This document shows positions 10,082 to 20,864 of a stretch of DNA of 64,000 nt, piece by piece. Origin of the DNA: Chamaesiphon sp. 336R_metabinner_41 (GTDB taxonomy: Bacteria; Cyanobacteriota; Cyanobacteriia; Cyanobacteriales; Chamaesiphonaceae); NCBI GenBank assembly GCA_025359915.1, contig JANYDE010000140.1, positions 1-64,000 on the forward strand. The letters are read 5' to 3'. The notes under the pieces were generated by a model, which saw only the letters and a program-made list of their open reading frames with translations, was not told where the DNA came from and did not search any database. Made by a program: the position numbers and the translations under genes. How positions within the stretch are numbered: position 1 is the first letter of the stretch; each line of letters starts with the position of its first letter.

Positions 10082-10732
10082 TTAAGCTTTAATATCTAAA
10101 ACGTCTATCAGTGTTAATCTCAGTGCATCTGGCATCGATTCTATAATATCGATGGTTAATCTCGTCCCAAATTCTCGACCAATTTTCTGTTGGGTGAGAT
10201 GATAAAGTTGTCGATCGAATGCGATAAAATCTGATTGCACCCAAGTAGGCAATTTCTCTACAGTCAATGGGTCAAGATTTAATAATCGATCGAAAGCTAC
10301 TGCCGATTTAAGCCGAGAATTTGCTATCAACAAATTTTCGGCACACGATTGTAATTGTTGCTTCCCCAATAAATCCTGCCACTGTAACCATAATTCCTGA
10401 AATAGCCAAATACTGGCTTGTTGTAATTCCAAATCATGATCGGGTTTTGTCAATCGGATCGATCGACTCTGAACCAAATCTAGTGCCCACAAAGAATAAT
10501 AACGCTCTTCACTCACCACTAAATATCGATCAGCGATAGAGACATCTACCGGATAATGATTTGTGGTCATTAGTTGCTGCAATCGTTCTTGGACTAATTC
10601 GGACTTATGACTGGCAAAAGCTTGAACTAAATTGTATTTTTGTCCTTGATAATTGAGCCTCAATCCCGAATTTCGCTCGCCAGCAAAGGTGGATATCTCA
10701 ATCTCTACTAATTTTGAATCGACGATTGACAT
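10082..10732 (-). CDS. Hypothetical protein
   Basis: 216-aa ORF co-directional with and close to 9060-10067. Confidence 0.6.
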   Translation of the reverse strand: MSIVDSKLVEIEISTFAGERNSGLRLNYQGQKYNLVQAFASHKSELVQERLQQLMTTNHYPVDVSIADRYLVVSEERYYSLWALDLVQSRSIRLTKPDHDLELQQASIWLFQELWLQWQDLLGKQQLQSCAENLLIANSRLKSAVAFDRLLNLDPLTVEKLPTWVQSDFIAFDRQLYHLTQQKIGREFGTRLTIDIIESMPDALRLTLIDVLDIKA

Positions 10733-10906
10733 ATTAGCTTAGACAAAGCCCACAGTTTATGGACGTAGAAAATATATAGTAATATTTAATACTAATTACG
10801 CTCGGATCGCCTACGGTAATATTGCCGATCTTCGAGCTTGTTTCAATTTGATCGAAATATTTTATCTAAATTGTCAATAACGTATGCTATAATAGAGTGC
10901 TAATGC

Positions 10907-10980
10907 GGGTGAATAGCTCAGTTGGATAGAGCAACTACCTTCTAAGTAGTCGGTCGGGGGTTCGAGTCCCTCTTCACCCA
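10907..10980 (+). tRNA. trnR-TCT: tRNA-Arg (anticodon TCT), CCA not encoded
   Basis: GGGTGAA acceptor pairs with TTCACCC; GCTC...GAGC D arm, CTACCTTCTAAGTAG anticodon arm, GGGGGTTCGAGTCCC T arm. Confidence 0.96.
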
Positions 10981-11008
10981 CTTGAAATACAGTCAGATAT
11001 TTAGTTAC

Positions 11009-11707
11009 CTACACAGCCAAGAAGCGTTGAATCACATCTTGACTCAATTCGCTCGTCGCACCCGAAGCGACAATACCACCCTTTTGCATCGCATAATAAC
11101 TATCCGCCTGTCTGACGAAATGGAGATGTTGTTCTACCAGCAATACCGATACTCCCGTCATTTCCACCACCCGCCGCACCGCTGCTTCGATGTCCAGAAT
11201 AATTGATGGCTGAATCCCTTCTGTGGGTTCATCCAAGACGAGTAAACGCGGATTTCCCATCAAAGCACGAGCGATGGCTAATTGCTGCTGTTGTCCGCCA
11301 CTCAAGTCGCCACCCATCCGCGACAGCATAGTTTCTAAAACCGGAAATAGTTCAAATATCTCCTGGGGAATATTTGTTGAATTGGGAATTTTCCCCCGTG
11401 CTTCTAATCCGAGTAAAAGATTTTCTTCGACAGTTAATCGTGGAATAATTTCCCGCCCTTGCGGTACATATCCGATTCCCATTCTGGCGCGAATATCTGG
11501 AGATTTATCATTAATTATCACACCATCAAGGGAAATTTGACCCGTGCGAGGTTTGAGCAATCCGATGATGCTTTTCATCAACGTAGTTTTACCCACGCCA
11601 TTTCTGCCAATCAAGCAAACCATCTTACCTGTGGGGACGTGTAAATCGACATTTCGCAAAATATGGCTCTCGCCATAGTAAACGTTTAAATTAGAGATTT
11701 CTAGCAT
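11009..11707 (-). CDS. urtE: Urea ABC transporter ATP-binding subunit UrtE
   Basis: Walker A GRNGVGKTT, LSGGQQQQLAIARAL, LDEPTEGIQPSII; order within urtABCDE. Confidence 0.95.
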   Translation of the reverse strand: MLEISNLNVYYGESHILRNVDLHVPTGKMVCLIGRNGVGKTTLMKSIIGLLKPRTGQISLDGVIINDKSPDIRARMGIGYVPQGREIIPRLTVEENLLLGLEARGKIPNSTNIPQEIFELFPVLETMLSRMGGDLSGGQQQQLAIARALMGNPRLLVLDEPTEGIQPSIILDIEAAVRRVVEMTGVSVLLVEQHLHFVRQADSYYAMQKGGIVASGATSELSQDVIQRFLAV

Positions 11708-11854
11708 GATTAAATAGTCTCTTCAGTTTGCAAGTTTTAACAGAATATAAAAGTTCAAATTTTTTCTCTTCTAGGTGATTTATTGTTAGAGCTGGATTTG
11801 AATCTCTATCCTAAAACTCAATTATCAATTATTAATTATCAATTATTAATTAAT

Positions 11855-12610
11855 TTAACTATCTACTGATTGCGGTTGACCGAGATAGACTTCGATTACT
11901 CTAGGATCGCTTTGTACTTCGTCGATGGTGCCTTCACACAGTACCGTTCCTTGATGTAAAACTGTGACTTTGCGGGCAATTTGGCGGACGAATTCCATGT
12001 CATGCTCAATCACTAAAATTGCGTGACTTTCGGCTAGCGTGACGAGCAAATGACCGACATTTTCGGTTTCTTCATCTGTCAATCCAGCGACGGGTTCATC
12101 GACGAGTAATAGTTCTGGCGATTGCGCGACGAGCATTCCAATTTCCAACCGTTGCTTTTCACCGTGGGAGAGTAAATCAGCTTTGCGTTCGGCTTTTACT
12201 GCGAGTCCAATTGTCTCTAATAGTATCCCAATTCGATCGCGTTCATCTCTGGATAGTTGCTTAAATAATGTCCCCCACACGTCTTTATGTTTATTAGCGG
12301 CTAGTTCCAAATTTTCTCTGGCGGTGAGATTGAGATAAACTCTAGGGGTTTGAAATTTACGTCCAATTCCCAGTCGGGAGATTTGTTCTTCGGAGTAGCG
12401 GCGAATATTTTTGCCTTTAAATAATACCTGTCCAGTAGTCGGCTTGATTTTACCAGTAATCAAATCGAGAAAGGTAGTTTTACCCGCGCCATTGGGGCCG
12501 ATCACTACTCGCAGTTCGCCTGGAGCCATGCTAAAATTGAGATTATTAATCGCTTTAAAGCCATCAAAATCCATCGTTAGATTTTCAGTTGTGAGGATGC
12601 TCTCGTTCAC
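11855..12610 (-). CDS. urtD: Urea ABC transporter ATP-binding protein UrtD
   Basis: GPNGAGKTTFLDLITGK, LLVDEPVAGLTDEETE; operon context. Confidence 0.95.
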   Translation of the reverse strand: MNESILTTENLTMDFDGFKAINNLNFSMAPGELRVVIGPNGAGKTTFLDLITGKIKPTTGQVLFKGKNIRRYSEEQISRLGIGRKFQTPRVYLNLTARENLELAANKHKDVWGTLFKQLSRDERDRIGILLETIGLAVKAERKADLLSHGEKQRLEIGMLVAQSPELLLVDEPVAGLTDEETENVGHLLVTLAESHAILVIEHDMEFVRQIARKVTVLHQGTVLCEGTIDEVQSDPRVIEVYLGQPQSVDS

Positions 12611-13712
12611 TCTGTACCTCTGGGTTTAAATCGATATTTGGATAAGTAGTAATTGGTTGCTGACGATGTCGGAATAGTTTTCTCAAGCCAACAACTCCAT
12701 CGGGTAATACTGTCACAACAATCAGGAATAATGCACCTTGAAAGAACAGCCAGACTTCCGGAAATTGCTCACTGAGCAGGCTTTTTGCAAAGTTAACTAA
12801 CAACGTACCTAAAATCGCGCCTATTAGGGTCCCACGTCCTCCTGCTGCGACCCAAATTACCATTTCGATCGAGAAGCCAATATCCATCAATTGGGGGGAT
12901 ACTCGTCCAGTTTGAATGGTATAGAATGCGCCACCAATTGCGGCAAGTGCGGCGGAGACAGCAAAGACAATTACTTTAAATCCAGTCGGATTATAGCCAG
13001 AAAATCTCAATCTATTTTCATCATCTCTAATTGCTACTAATAAATTGCCAAATCTACCACTAGTCAGCCAGCGACACAGTGCATAAGCAAGCACGAGCGC
13101 GACAATCGTGAGGATGTAAAAGGTGAATTGATATTGACCGACATCTGCGCCTAAGATAGTCTTAAAATCTGTTAAACCGTTAGTACCATTAAATAGTTTT
13201 TGCTGTCCATTAAAAAAGTTAAAAAAGACAACGGTGGCGGCTTGCGTAAGGATCGAAAAATAGACACCCCTAATCCGATTGCGGAAGACTAAATACCCGA
13301 GTAATCCGCCAATGATTGTGGGAACGATCAGAATAGCTAAAAATGCAAATCCAAAGTCATGAAATGGTTTCCAAAACCAGGGTAGTTCGGGGACACCATA
13401 GAGATTCATAAACTCAGGAAGTTGATTCGCCGCATCTTTAGGGATCTGCAATTTCAGATACATAGCGAGCAGATAACCACCCAGAGCAAAAAATACACCA
13501 TGCCCCATACTGAGCAATCCAGTATAACCCCAAATTAGATCGATGCCTAATGCTGCGATCGATAGAGCCAAAAATCTCCCTAATAAACTCAGCCGAAAAT
13601 CAGTGAGTATCCAGGGTACGATTAGGATTAATATTGAAGCAATCGCAATTACAATTCCAGCCTCTACTAGTAATCGATTGTCTCGTCTTTTCTTTGGTAC
13701 AACAGTCATCAT
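12585..13712 (-). CDS. urtC: Urea ABC transporter permease UrtC
   Basis: Multi-TM permease LSMGHGVFFALGGYLLAMYL; 26-bp overlap with urtD. Confidence 0.95.
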   Translation of the reverse strand: MMTVVPKKRRDNRLLVEAGIVIAIASILILIVPWILTDFRLSLLGRFLALSIAALGIDLIWGYTGLLSMGHGVFFALGGYLLAMYLKLQIPKDAANQLPEFMNLYGVPELPWFWKPFHDFGFAFLAILIVPTIIGGLLGYLVFRNRIRGVYFSILTQAATVVFFNFFNGQQKLFNGTNGLTDFKTILGADVGQYQFTFYILTIVALVLAYALCRWLTSGRFGNLLVAIRDDENRLRFSGYNPTGFKVIVFAVSAALAAIGGAFYTIQTGRVSPQLMDIGFSIEMVIWVAAGGRGTLIGAILGTLLVNFAKSLLSEQFPEVWLFFQGALFLIVVTVLPDGVVGLRKLFRHRQQPITTYPNIDLNPEVQSEREHPHN

Positions 13713-13773
13713 AATTGATAATTAATAATTGATAATTGATAACTTTGATAACTTTGATAATCATCAATTAAAC

Positions 13774-14982
13774 CTACAATTCAACGTTGCGTCCCTTTTG
13801 AGGAAAGATGCCACCAGGACGAATTTGCAAGAAAGTAATAATCAAGGCAAACACCATTACTTTCGCCATACTAGTCGTTGCAAAAAAAGTAAAGAAATCT
13901 GCAATAGGTTGAATCGGTGCAAACATTGTGGCAATATTTCCCGAACCAATTAAATAACTCGCAGTACCAATACTCAGCGCAGCAATAATCGTTCCAGCTA
14001 ATTTACCAACGCCGCCAACGACTACCACCATAAAAGTATCCACAACATAGTTTTGTCCAGTATTTGGACCAACAGAACCGAGTAAACTAATCGCACACCC
14101 CGCTACACCAGCTAATCCCGAACCAAGGGCAAATGTAAACGCATCAACTTGAGCAGTAGGAATACCTAAACAAGCACTCATCTGTCGATTTTGAGTGACG
14201 GCGCGAATTCTTAGTCCCCAGTTTGTCTTTTGGAGAAATAGATATATGCCTACTAAACAAATGACGGTGATTAGCATGATAAATAGCCGACTATATGGCA
14301 ATTGAAAATCACCAATCGGTAAACCACCACGCAACCAAGCGGGTGCAGTAACATCGACATTTTGGGCACCAAACCAGGGTTGGGTGACTGCGAGTTTAAA
14401 TGTCTGGGCAAGTAAGACACTAACGGCGGCACTAATCGCGATCGACAGTGGTAAAATAATAGCGATCGCACCATTCCTAATTCTCTCGAAATCTGGGCGA
14501 CGTTTGATCCACCACATTCCACCGAAGAATAGGAGTGAGAATAAAGCGATCGAAATTGATATTCCTAAGCTAATACTGCGGACAAATTGCTGTAAAATTA
14601 GACTTACACCCCAAGTCGCCAATAAAGTTTCTAGCGGTCGTCCATAGAGAAATCTAATTACTCCTCGCTCTAATACTATTCCAGCGGCTGCTGCAACGAT
14701 GAAAGCGGCAATTAGGGCAAAGAATATATAAAGTTCAAATAGCGGCGCAGGGAGCGTTTTAAAGATGTTCTGGACGACGAATGTTGTGTAGGCTCCCAAC
14801 ATCATTAATTCTCCATGTGCGAGATTAATTACGCCCATTAAGCCAAACACAATTGCCAATCCTAACGCCGAAATGAGCAGAACTGAGCCAATACTCATTC
14901 CGTTAAAAATAGCTTCCAATAATCCTGTTAACACTTTTATTAGTTGATAATTGATAAATATAGATAAATGTAGGGTGGGCAT
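13774..14982 (-). CDS. urtB: Urea ABC transporter permease UrtB
   Basis: GVINLAHGELMMLGAYTTFVVQ, permease motifs; operon context. Confidence 0.95.
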   Translation of the reverse strand: MPTLHLSIFINYQLIKVLTGLLEAIFNGMSIGSVLLISALGLAIVFGLMGVINLAHGELMMLGAYTTFVVQNIFKTLPAPLFELYIFFALIAAFIVAAAAGIVLERGVIRFLYGRPLETLLATWGVSLILQQFVRSISLGISISIALFSLLFFGGMWWIKRRPDFERIRNGAIAIILPLSIAISAAVSVLLAQTFKLAVTQPWFGAQNVDVTAPAWLRGGLPIGDFQLPYSRLFIMLITVICLVGIYLFLQKTNWGLRIRAVTQNRQMSACLGIPTAQVDAFTFALGSGLAGVAGCAISLLGSVGPNTGQNYVVDTFMVVVVGGVGKLAGTIIAALSIGTASYLIGSGNIATMFAPIQPIADFFTFFATTSMAKVMVFALIITFLQIRPGGIFPQKGRNVEL

Positions 14983-15060
14983 TGCCCACCATCTAGAATT
15001 AAAGCTATTTAAAATAGCCTTTGAATATACTTGGATACCCTATCATATTTCAACTATCAA

Positions 15061-16395
15061 CTAAACTTTTGACTTGTACTTCCCACCTTTGGCTGGATCT
15101 GACCAATCGCAAGCGAAACCTTTAGTTTCAGCTACATATTGATTCCAAGGAATTGGTTTAACTGCTTCTTTAGATTCAGAAACAATCTTGAACATTCCAT
15201 CTGCGCCGATTTCGCCGATGCGAACAAATTTTGACAAGTGGTGATTATTTTCCATCGTCACTTTACCTTCTGGTGCATCAAAAGTTAGACCATTAGATGC
15301 TTTCCGAACTGCTTCGAGTTCAAAAGTTTTAGCTTTTTCGACTGCCATTTTCCACATATATACCATAATATATGCAGCTTCCATCGGATCGTTAACTACT
15401 CTTTCTGCACCGTATTTTTTCTTGAAGTTTTCCACGAAAGTTTTATTCGCTGGAGTATTCACCGTTTGGAAATAGTTCCAGGAAGCATAATGACCTTTGA
15501 GGTATTCTACCCCGATCGCTTTGACTTCTTCTTCTGCTACACTAACAGACATGACTGGATACTTAGCAGCAGTTAAACCAGCACTTTGCATCTGTTTGAA
15601 GAACGCAACGTTACTATCGCCATTTAAAGTATTAAAAATGACTCCACCGTTGGGTAAAGCCTTTTTAATTTTAGCGATAATTGGTGTGACTTCGTTATTA
15701 CCTAAAGGTAAATAATCCTCTCCAACTGTTTTACCACCTTTAGCGGCTAATTGCGCTTTGATGATCGTATTTGCGGTGCGGGGGAATACATAGTCAGAAC
15801 CCACGAGGAAGAATTCTTTACCTTTATTTTTCAGCAACCAGTCAACCGCAGGCTCGATTTGTTGGTTGGGTGCAGCACCAGTATAAAAGACATTTTGCGA
15901 ACATTCTTGTCCTTCATATTGAACGGGATACCAGAGCATATGCTTTTTCCCTTCAAATACAGGTAAGACTGCTTTTCTACTTGCAGATGTCCAGCAACCA
16001 AAGACTGTTTCTACTTTATCTTGGTCGATCAATTTTTTTGCTTTCTCAGCAAATTTATCCCAATCAGAAGCACCATCTTCAACGATTGCTTCAATCTGTT
16101 TGCCTAATACACCACCCTTGGCATTAATTTCAGCAATCGCCAATTGTTCGGCATCAACAACGCTTTTCTCACTAATCGCCATCGTACCACTGAGAGAGTG
16201 CAAAATCCCAACTTTGACAGCATTAGGATTTGCCGCGACAGGTGCAGTGCTGGGAGTCGCCGTAGCGTCTGGAGCTGTGCTGGGCGTGGCTGTTGGACTA
16301 GATCCTGGTTTTGTACAAGCATTGAGAATTACTGTACCCGCAAGTCCAGCACCACCCAATAAGATGAATCTACGTCGTCCAAATTGATTTGCCAT
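15061..16395 (-). CDS. urtA: Urea ABC transporter substrate-binding protein UrtA (Tat-like/lipobox signal)
   Basis: [64 protein letters not shown]. Confidence 0.96.
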   Translation of the reverse strand: MANQFGRRRFILLGGAGLAGTVILNACTKPGSSPTATPSTAPDATATPSTAPVAANPNAVKVGILHSLSGTMAISEKSVVDAEQLAIAEINAKGGVLGKQIEAIVEDGASDWDKFAEKAKKLIDQDKVETVFGCWTSASRKAVLPVFEGKKHMLWYPVQYEGQECSQNVFYTGAAPNQQIEPAVDWLLKNKGKEFFLVGSDYVFPRTANTIIKAQLAAKGGKTVGEDYLPLGNNEVTPIIAKIKKALPNGGVIFNTLNGDSNVAFFKQMQSAGLTAAKYPVMSVSVAEEEVKAIGVEYLKGHYASWNYFQTVNTPANKTFVENFKKKYGAERVVNDPMEAAYIMVYMWKMAVEKAKTFELEAVRKASNGLTFDAPEGKVTMENNHHLSKFVRIGEIGADGMFKIVSESKEAVKPIPWNQYVAETKGFACDWSDPAKGGKYKSKV

Positions 16396-16437
16396 AAATA
16401 TTTAACTCTACTCTTCACACAAGATTGATTGGATGAG

Positions 16438-16479
16438 ATCCTATTGTTAATATCTCAGCTTTTGTGTATATTGCTATAC
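16438..16479 (-). promoter_or_regulatory. NtcA-activated class II promoter for urtA: GTA-N8-TAC, 22-bp spacer, TAGGAT (-10)
   Basis: Palindromic GTATATTGCTATAC at 16466-16479; on the minus strand TAC is followed by exactly 22 nt and TAGGAT (16443-16438), matching GTAN8TAC-N22-TAN3T. Confidence 0.88.
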
Positions 16480-16642
16480 AAAATCTCAAAATTTTACAAA
16501 GCTTTAGACTAATGGCTGAATTTTGATGTAATAAAATGCCCTAATACAAATACATGAGTATTAAGGCATTTTTATCGCACGATTTTAACCGCTGATTATT
16601 TTGAAGTGCAGAATGTAAATCAAAAGTGAATTTGGCTAGACA

Positions 16643-18301
<1,659 letters not shown>

Positions 18302-18458
18302 CTACTTACTCGATTACTATCGTAGACGGCAAGCCGTTCGACTAAATCATTGTAGACTAATCACCGCCCATTGCTCTGTGCTACGTATCCACAATCTGGC
18401 GTATGCTAAGTAGCACGATACATAGTCGTAGGAAAAGAGCGTGAAAATATCTATTTCA

Positions 18459-19208
18459 TTACCTGATGAACTGGTTCACTGTTCTGATTTTCAACTCTGC
18501 CAAATCTAAGATCGACACATCAGCCATCGCCAAAGGCTGCGCAGATCTGCCCCAAGAGATGCCAATACACCCCGCAGCACCGCCGTTACTGCCCATGATC
18601 ATATCCCAACTACTATCGCCAACCATCAAGGTTCTAGCGGGATCTACACCCATTTCCTGACAGGCAAATTGAAATAAGCGCGGATCTGGCTTGGCAAACT
18701 GGAGATCGGAACCTAGGAGGACTTGGAAATAAGATTGGATCTTGTGATAATTGGCAAAACTAACGACTTGGCTCGTCGTCGCGGCGGAAACTATGCCCAT
18801 TTTAATCCCTGCTGCTGCGAAAGATTCGATCGATCCCGCACAGCCAGGAAACATCGCAGCGGGGGTAGATTCCATCACTCGATCGACTTCAGTAAATGCA
18901 CCGCGTACAATATCTAGAGATGCGCTCCAACCTCTCCCCGTTTCGGCAATATACGCCGCCGCCGCAATTTCGTTTTCATAGCGACTACCCACAGCTTGCA
19001 ATCCGGCGGGATCTAATCTCAGTCCATTCACGCCAAAAGCCATTAGTAAGGGTTCACCGACACCTGGAATTTGAGCGTCGATAAGTCTGGCTCGTTTCTG
19101 GGCGACATTGCGGAGATAGTCCCCAGAGTCTTCCAGTGTGCCATCTTTGTCAAAAATAATGGCTTGGATATCGGAGAATTTGTGACTGAGACAATCGATT
19201 GAAATCAT
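18459..19208 (-). CDS. HAD-family hydrolase (phosphatase)
   Basis: IIFDKDGTLEDS; KPDPRLFQFACQEMGVDPARTLMVGDSSWDM. Confidence 0.9.
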   Translation of the reverse strand: MISIDCLSHKFSDIQAIIFDKDGTLEDSGDYLRNVAQKRARLIDAQIPGVGEPLLMAFGVNGLRLDPAGLQAVGSRYENEIAAAAYIAETGRGWSASLDIVRGAFTEVDRVMESTPAAMFPGCAGSIESFAAAGIKMGIVSAATTSQVVSFANYHKIQSYFQVLLGSDLQFAKPDPRLFQFACQEMGVDPARTLMVGDSSWDMIMGSNGGAAGCIGISWGRSAQPLAMADVSILDLAELKIRTVNQFIR

Positions 19209-19210
19209 GG

Positions 19211-19252
19211 GGAGTTGGGAGATGGGAGTTGGGAGATGGGAGATGGGAGTTT
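19211..19252. repeat. Heptamer tandem repeat (GGAGATG/GGAGTTG)x6
   Basis: ggagttg ggagatg ggagttg ggagatg ggagatg ggagttt. Confidence 0.85.
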
Positions 19253-19438
19253 AGTGCTAGCTTAATTTAAACATCCTAATCACATCATGATGTTAAATGA
19301 TAAATAAATATTGCGATCGAGCTAATACATGTCGGATCGCAGTGCAAGATCGAGAATATAACAGAAATTTTAACGGCTCACGGTGGACAAGCTTCAACTC
19401 GCCACCAGGTACTTCTAGAAGTAGATAGGAATATACTA

Positions 19439-20281
19439 ATGATTCAGAAAATTTTGATCGCTGTTGCTGGATTGGGAAAATGTGAGCAGATGCTGAAGAT
19501 GTTGATGGAAATTCCTTCGATTCAGCGGGCAGACGTTACCATTTTACATGTGGTTCCACCCCAAGTCACCGCCGACTTGATGGCGGAAAAACTGACTGCT
19601 GGGGGTAAAATTCTGGCTGATGCGATCGAGTATCTCAAGCTCGATCCTGCTAAAGTTAATGTCAGACTAAAACAGGGCGAACCTAAGGATACAGTTTGTC
19701 AGGTGGCGGAGGAGGAACAAGCAGATTTGATTATCATGGGTTCGCGGGGATTGAGTCGGTTGGAATCGATTTTATCTAATTCTGTTAGTCAATATGTTTT
19801 TCAGCTCACTTCCCGTCCGATGTTGTTGGTAAATGATGATGTGACTATCAAACGCATCAATCGAATTCTAGTCGGATATAACAATTCTGTGCCTGCTCAA
19901 GAATCGTTGAAATTGGCTCTATTTATGCTGCGAGATATTAAGGGTAGTCAACTGCTATTGACTCAAGTTAAACCAGATAAAAAATCAGCCGATGCCCTAA
20001 TCAAGCCAGAGCAAGATCCGATCTTTGCTCCGGCGATCAATGAAGCCAAGAAACAAGGAGTCGCCTATAAATGTATCGTCGCTGGCGGAAATACTGGTAA
20101 AGAAATCTGTAATGCGGCTGAAGAATTTCATGCCGATATGATTATACTTGGTTCGCCGGAACGTCGTCCTTCGATCGCCAAAAATCTCCCAGATCTCGAT
20201 CGCTTATTAGGCAAGTCAACCTCTGACTACGTGAGAGTCAAAACCCCCTGTGCTTTGTTATTAACTCGATCTGTAAGTTAG
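19439..20281 (+). CDS. Universal stress protein, tandem UspA domains
   Basis: MIQKILIAVAGLG..., DLIIMGSRGLSRLESILSNSVSQYV; second domain ADMIILGSPERR. Confidence 0.88.
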   Translation: MIQKILIAVAGLGKCEQMLKMLMEIPSIQRADVTILHVVPPQVTADLMAEKLTAGGKILADAIEYLKLDPAKVNVRLKQGEPKDTVCQVAEEEQADLIIMGSRGLSRLESILSNSVSQYVFQLTSRPMLLVNDDVTIKRINRILVGYNNSVPAQESLKLALFMLRDIKGSQLLLTQVKPDKKSADALIKPEQDPIFAPAINEAKKQGVAYKCIVAGGNTGKEICNAAEEFHADMIILGSPERRPSIAKNLPDLDRLLGKSTSDYVRVKTPCALLLTRSVS

Positions 20282-20327
20282 GTTTGAGAGTTTAGGGACT
20301 GTGCTGATGTCCCTGAAAACCAGCCAA

Positions 20328-20666
20328 TTACATCAAACAACTGACCTTGACGATCCAAATACTCCAAAAGAATGTCAAGGTATGAATAAAGTACCCCCAA
20401 AATCTCTGTTTTCTGGGAATTTTCAAGCTATGTTGAATCAGCCACCAGGAGATCGCAAATAAGGGCATCGAGAGCAGTGTAATACCGATAAAAGTAATCA
20501 CTCCAACGTCATAATAACCACCAGCTTCGATCATAATTAGGTTGACAAAAGACGCGATATAAGCACAAAAATGAATTAAAATCTGTGCAATCGAAACTAT
20601 TCTAAATAACTTGCCAGCCGCTAACTTCTGGAGCAGATGCTCGCTAGGGTGTTGATTGTCGCCCAT
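20328..20666 (-). CDS. Small membrane protein of unknown function
   Basis: 112-aa ORF with hydrophobic helices; flanking palindromic repeat downstream of its start. Confidence 0.5.
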   Translation of the reverse strand: MGDNQHPSEHLLQKLAAGKLFRIVSIAQILIHFCAYIASFVNLIMIEAGGYYDVGVITFIGITLLSMPLFAISWWLIQHSLKIPRKQRFWGYFIHTLTFFWSIWIVKVSCLM

Positions 20667-20864
20667 AATAATAGCAATAGTTCGTTGCTCAAATCATACT
20701 ATTAAACGACAGAAATCCGACTGTCTTGTCTTGCTGCCATGGTCGGGAAAACTGACCGGAGCAAGCCGCTTTTTGGAAAAGTCGGGTTTATCAATAGATG
20801 AGTGATCGACAAAAAGATCTCCCATACTGGTAGAATCGATCGATAAACACTCAGTCAACAGATC

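Noticed and set aside
10895-10903. GAGTGCTAA resembling half of a CIRCE (HrcA) element
   Set aside because: No matching TTAGCACTC nine bases upstream; it sits next to a TATAAT box in the tRNA-Arg promoter region.
16100-16387. 95-aa plus ORF opposite urtA signal region
   Set aside because: Antisense to a clear urtA CDS; A/V/G-rich composition mirrors the P/T/A linker.
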